A stretch of DNA of 64,000 nucleotides from Dipteris shenzhenensis (lineage: Eukaryota > Polypodiophyta > Polypodiopsida > Gleicheniales), in assembly GCA_047967505.1 (NCBI GenBank), contig CM106541.1. One strand, 5' to 3'. The position numbers and the translations under genes are program-made. Shown one piece after another: positions 61,717-64,000 of this stretch (positions are counted from its first letter, which is position 1; every line of letters starts with the position of its first letter). A model generated the notes under the pieces. It was not told where the DNA came from, searched no databases, and saw nothing but the letters and a program-made list of their open reading frames with translations.

Positions 61717-64000
61717 AAAGAGAGCTAACAAACAAGCCATTATTCCTGATCATGCATTTGCTTCACAGCAAACAGGAAGAGGCAAGGCTCCCAAGCCTAT
61801 GGGCAGGCCAAAATCTGCACACAGCAGCTGCAATTCCTCTACGCATAGCAGCTGCAATTCCTCTCATGCATCTAAAAATACAGCAGATAAGGGAAAGAAG
61901 AAAAGATGCAACTATTATCGCAAGCCTGGACATGACATTTCAGAATGCAGGAAGCGCATTCCTTCAGAGAAAAAGAAAGCAGGATTGACAGCTAATGCCT
62001 CACATGCCATTGAATCCCATGAGCCAGCAGATGCTTCACATGCACATGCTCTTCACGATGATTGGGCGTGGGCTGTCCATTGCTCATTTGATCCCTCCAA
62101 AGCTGATGCACTTTTTACTTCTAATGATGCTCAGTCCTGGTACTTTGATAGTGGTGCTTCCAAGCATGTCACATCTTGCAGACAGTTGTTTCATTCTTTA
62201 GCTGATGCACCTCGAGGGGGGACTGTTACATGTGCCAACAATGCTTCATATGCTGTAAAAGGAGTTGGAGATGTGCAGCTCACATCCATTTCCAGTCATC
62301 CTGTCACTCTGACAAATGTTCTTTTTGTGCCTGGAATTGAAGTCAACTTGATCTCAATTTCAGCAATTGCTACTTCAGGTTTCAGAGTCATTTTTGATGG
62401 CTACAGATGCTTAGTATATGATCTTCGTGATGACAATGCCATAGTTCTCACTGGCACTTTGCGAAAAGGACTTTATCACCTTGATCATGATGCAGCTGCA
62501 CTTTATACTGAAGCATTGGCTATTTCAGATTCACAGCTTGCTGAAACTCATCTGTGGCATGAGAGAATGGGCCATCTCAATTATAGAGCTCTTGCAAAGC
62601 TGCATTCACACCAGATGGCTAATGATGTACCTCAGACTCACACAGTTTCTAAACATGTGTGTGAGGGTTGTCTTTTGGGTAAGATGCATCGATTTCCTTT
62701 CCAAAAGAATTGTCCAAAACTCTCACAAAGGAAATTGCAGCTAGTACATAGTGATGTCTATGGCCCAATGAGGACAAATGCCATTGGAGGATACAAGTAT
62801 TTCATGACTCTCATTGATGATTTCACAAGATATTGCTGGGTGTATCCTTTAAAGGCCAAATCTGAAGTTTTCTTATGCTTTCAGAGATGGCCGAATATGG
62901 TTGAGAATGAATCAGGCTGCAAGCTTGTCACCCTCAACACAGATAGGGGGGGTGAGTATATGTCAAAGGAGTTTGATGCATTTCTTTCCTCACGGGGCAT
63001 TATTCACTCATGCACTACTCCTTACACTCCTCAGCAGAATCCTGTTTCCAAAAGGAAAAATAGGTCCACAATGGAGATGGCCAGATGCATGCTCAAGGCC
63101 AAGTCTTTGCCCAATAAATTTTGGCTTTATGCAGTAATGTGTGCCAACTATGTGCTGAATAGATCACCTACACGGGCATTACAGACTATGACACCTTATG
63201 AAGCATGGAAAGGCAGGAAGCCTTCACTTTCACACATGAAAGTTTTTGGGTCTCTTGCGTATGTTCATGTACCATCTCAGTTGAGACATAAGCTTGATGA
63301 CAAGGCAATCAAATGCATATTCATTGGTTACAGCCAGGAGAGCAGAGGGTATCGGTTATATCAACCAAATACTGGGAAGATTATTGTCAGTAGAGATGTG
63401 ATCTTTGCTGAACATTCAGCTTCTCCTCTTGTGGACTGCAAAGCAAAGCCAGATATTGACATGTTTGATGCCTTTGAATCTTGGTTACCTCTACCATCAT
63501 CAGAAGAGGATTTTGAGCAGCAACATGCGCCTCCTGCAGGCCCTCCACAAAACAATAATCAGCCTCAACCTCATGCTGATTTGCAGGCTTCTCTTCCGGC
63601 ACAAGATGATCCCATTACTCATGATGCAGTCATTGAAGAAAGAGCTGTTAATAGACAGCAAAGGCAAGTTCCCAGATGGCTTCTTGATACATTGAGGGAC
63701 AGCAAACAAGATCAGCCTTTTGTCGCCCGGACAAGATCAGGGAATAGACAACATGGTCACTTTCTTGAGTTTGCACTCCTTGCTACAGTTTGCAATGAAG
63801 AGCCTTTGTGCCATAAAGATGCTTTTGACAGCAAAGAGTGGATGGATGCAATGAAAGCTGAGTTACAATCTATTGCCAAAAATGACACTTGGGAATTAGT
63901 AGATCTTCCACCTGGCAAGAATGCCATTGGAACGCGTTGGGTCTACAAATTAAAAAGAAAATCTGATGGCAGCATAGATCGATACAAAGCCCGTCTTGTT
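61717..64000 (+). CDS. pol: Copia pol, copy 2: knuckle, protease, integrase, start of RT; open to the window edge
   Basis: I followed this frame codon by codon from the knuckle region to base 64000 and found no stop (over 750 codons); it is cut by the window edge. Order: a Ser/Asn linker with a 27-bp tandem duplication (61817-61865), a knuckle altered to CNYYRKPGHDISEC (second Cys lost), and protease WYFDSGASKHVT. Then pre-integrase HLWHERMGHLNY and CEGCLLGKMHRF, and integrase HSDVYGPM and LNTDRGGEY. The third catalytic position reads PVSKRKNRS, with Lys in place of Glu. The hinge VPRWLLDTLRDSKQ comes before RT beginning KEWMDAMKAELQSIAKNDTW and RWVYKLKRKSDGSIDRYK. The frame is long and young, but the knuckle and integrase changes argue it is not fully active. 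Confidence 0.88.

Larger units (their letters stand above)
41257..64000 (+). other. Next helicase intron, open at the right edge (>22.7 kb)
   Basis: Begins GTAAGATG at 41257. I looked on the plus strand for the expected DEVHER-type exon and did not find it. From about 42 kb the sequence is LINE and copia material to the edge. Either this is a second giant intron or the gene is interrupted here; the former is favoured because the exons before it are intact. Confidence 0.6.

Noticed and set aside
1-64000. tRNA or rRNA genes, bacterial operons, plasmid origins, phage genes
   Set aside because: None seen. The only tRNA-like matches are short primer binding sites of LTR elements.

Overview
This is nuclear DNA of a land plant with a large, repeat-packed genome. 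Plant-type Ty1/copia elements with initiator-Met-tRNA primer sites, several LINE families and one host gene with very long introns all point that way. Gymnosperm- or fern-like genomes fit the intron sizes, but the species cannot be named from the sequence. I see no bacterial gene, CRISPR array, tRNA or rRNA.

Host gene. Four short exons on the plus strand (12973-13095, 40672-40758, 40862-40962, 41199-41256) splice in frame into 123 codons of the first RecA domain of a DEAH/RHA-type RNA helicase, closest to plant DExH7 / DHX29-DHX57. They carry Walker A (GETGSGKTTQ), TQPRR and the FCTTGILLRRL motif. The first and second exons are separated by a 27,576-bp intron made largely of nested transposons. 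The next two introns are 103 and 236 bp. The following intron is open at the right edge and already exceeds 22.7 kb, so the DEVH-box exon and everything after it lie outside the window. The start of the gene lies left of 12973.

Layout. 1-10.6 kb: fragments of four copia elements (LTRs at 94-462, 2528-3669 and 9993-10569). 10.9-14.9 kb: two inverted copies of a LINE 3' end with LINE ORF1 fragments on either side of the first helicase exon. 15.4-24.7 kb: a minisatellite, a MITE-like element and 5'-truncated LINEs of three families (my labels A, B, C). 24.7-31.6 kb: a near full-length family C LINE split by a 2.8-kb non-autonomous LTR element with a perfect CTGGT target duplication. 31.6-39.7 kb: a chimeric copia element and a gag/LTR fragment related to the non-autonomous element. 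39.7-41.3 kb: G-rich LINE remnant, then three helicase exons. 42-54.8 kb: LINE pieces, including a family A element with ORF1 and endonuclease/RT ORF2, and a head-to-tail run of family C copies. 54.8-64 kb: two copies of one copia family that share a single LTR; the second keeps an open gag-pol frame running off the window.

How it fits together. Nearly all LINEs lie antisense to the helicase gene. Their 3' ends share a small hairpin that is kept by paired base changes, usually followed by TTTAATAAA and a microsatellite tail. New copies repeatedly abut the tails of older ones. This LINE behaviour, the helicase giant intron, the inverted repeats flanking the Walker A exon, and a dense GTAC array in a copia leader are the observations most worth following. 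Functional claims about them are inference.
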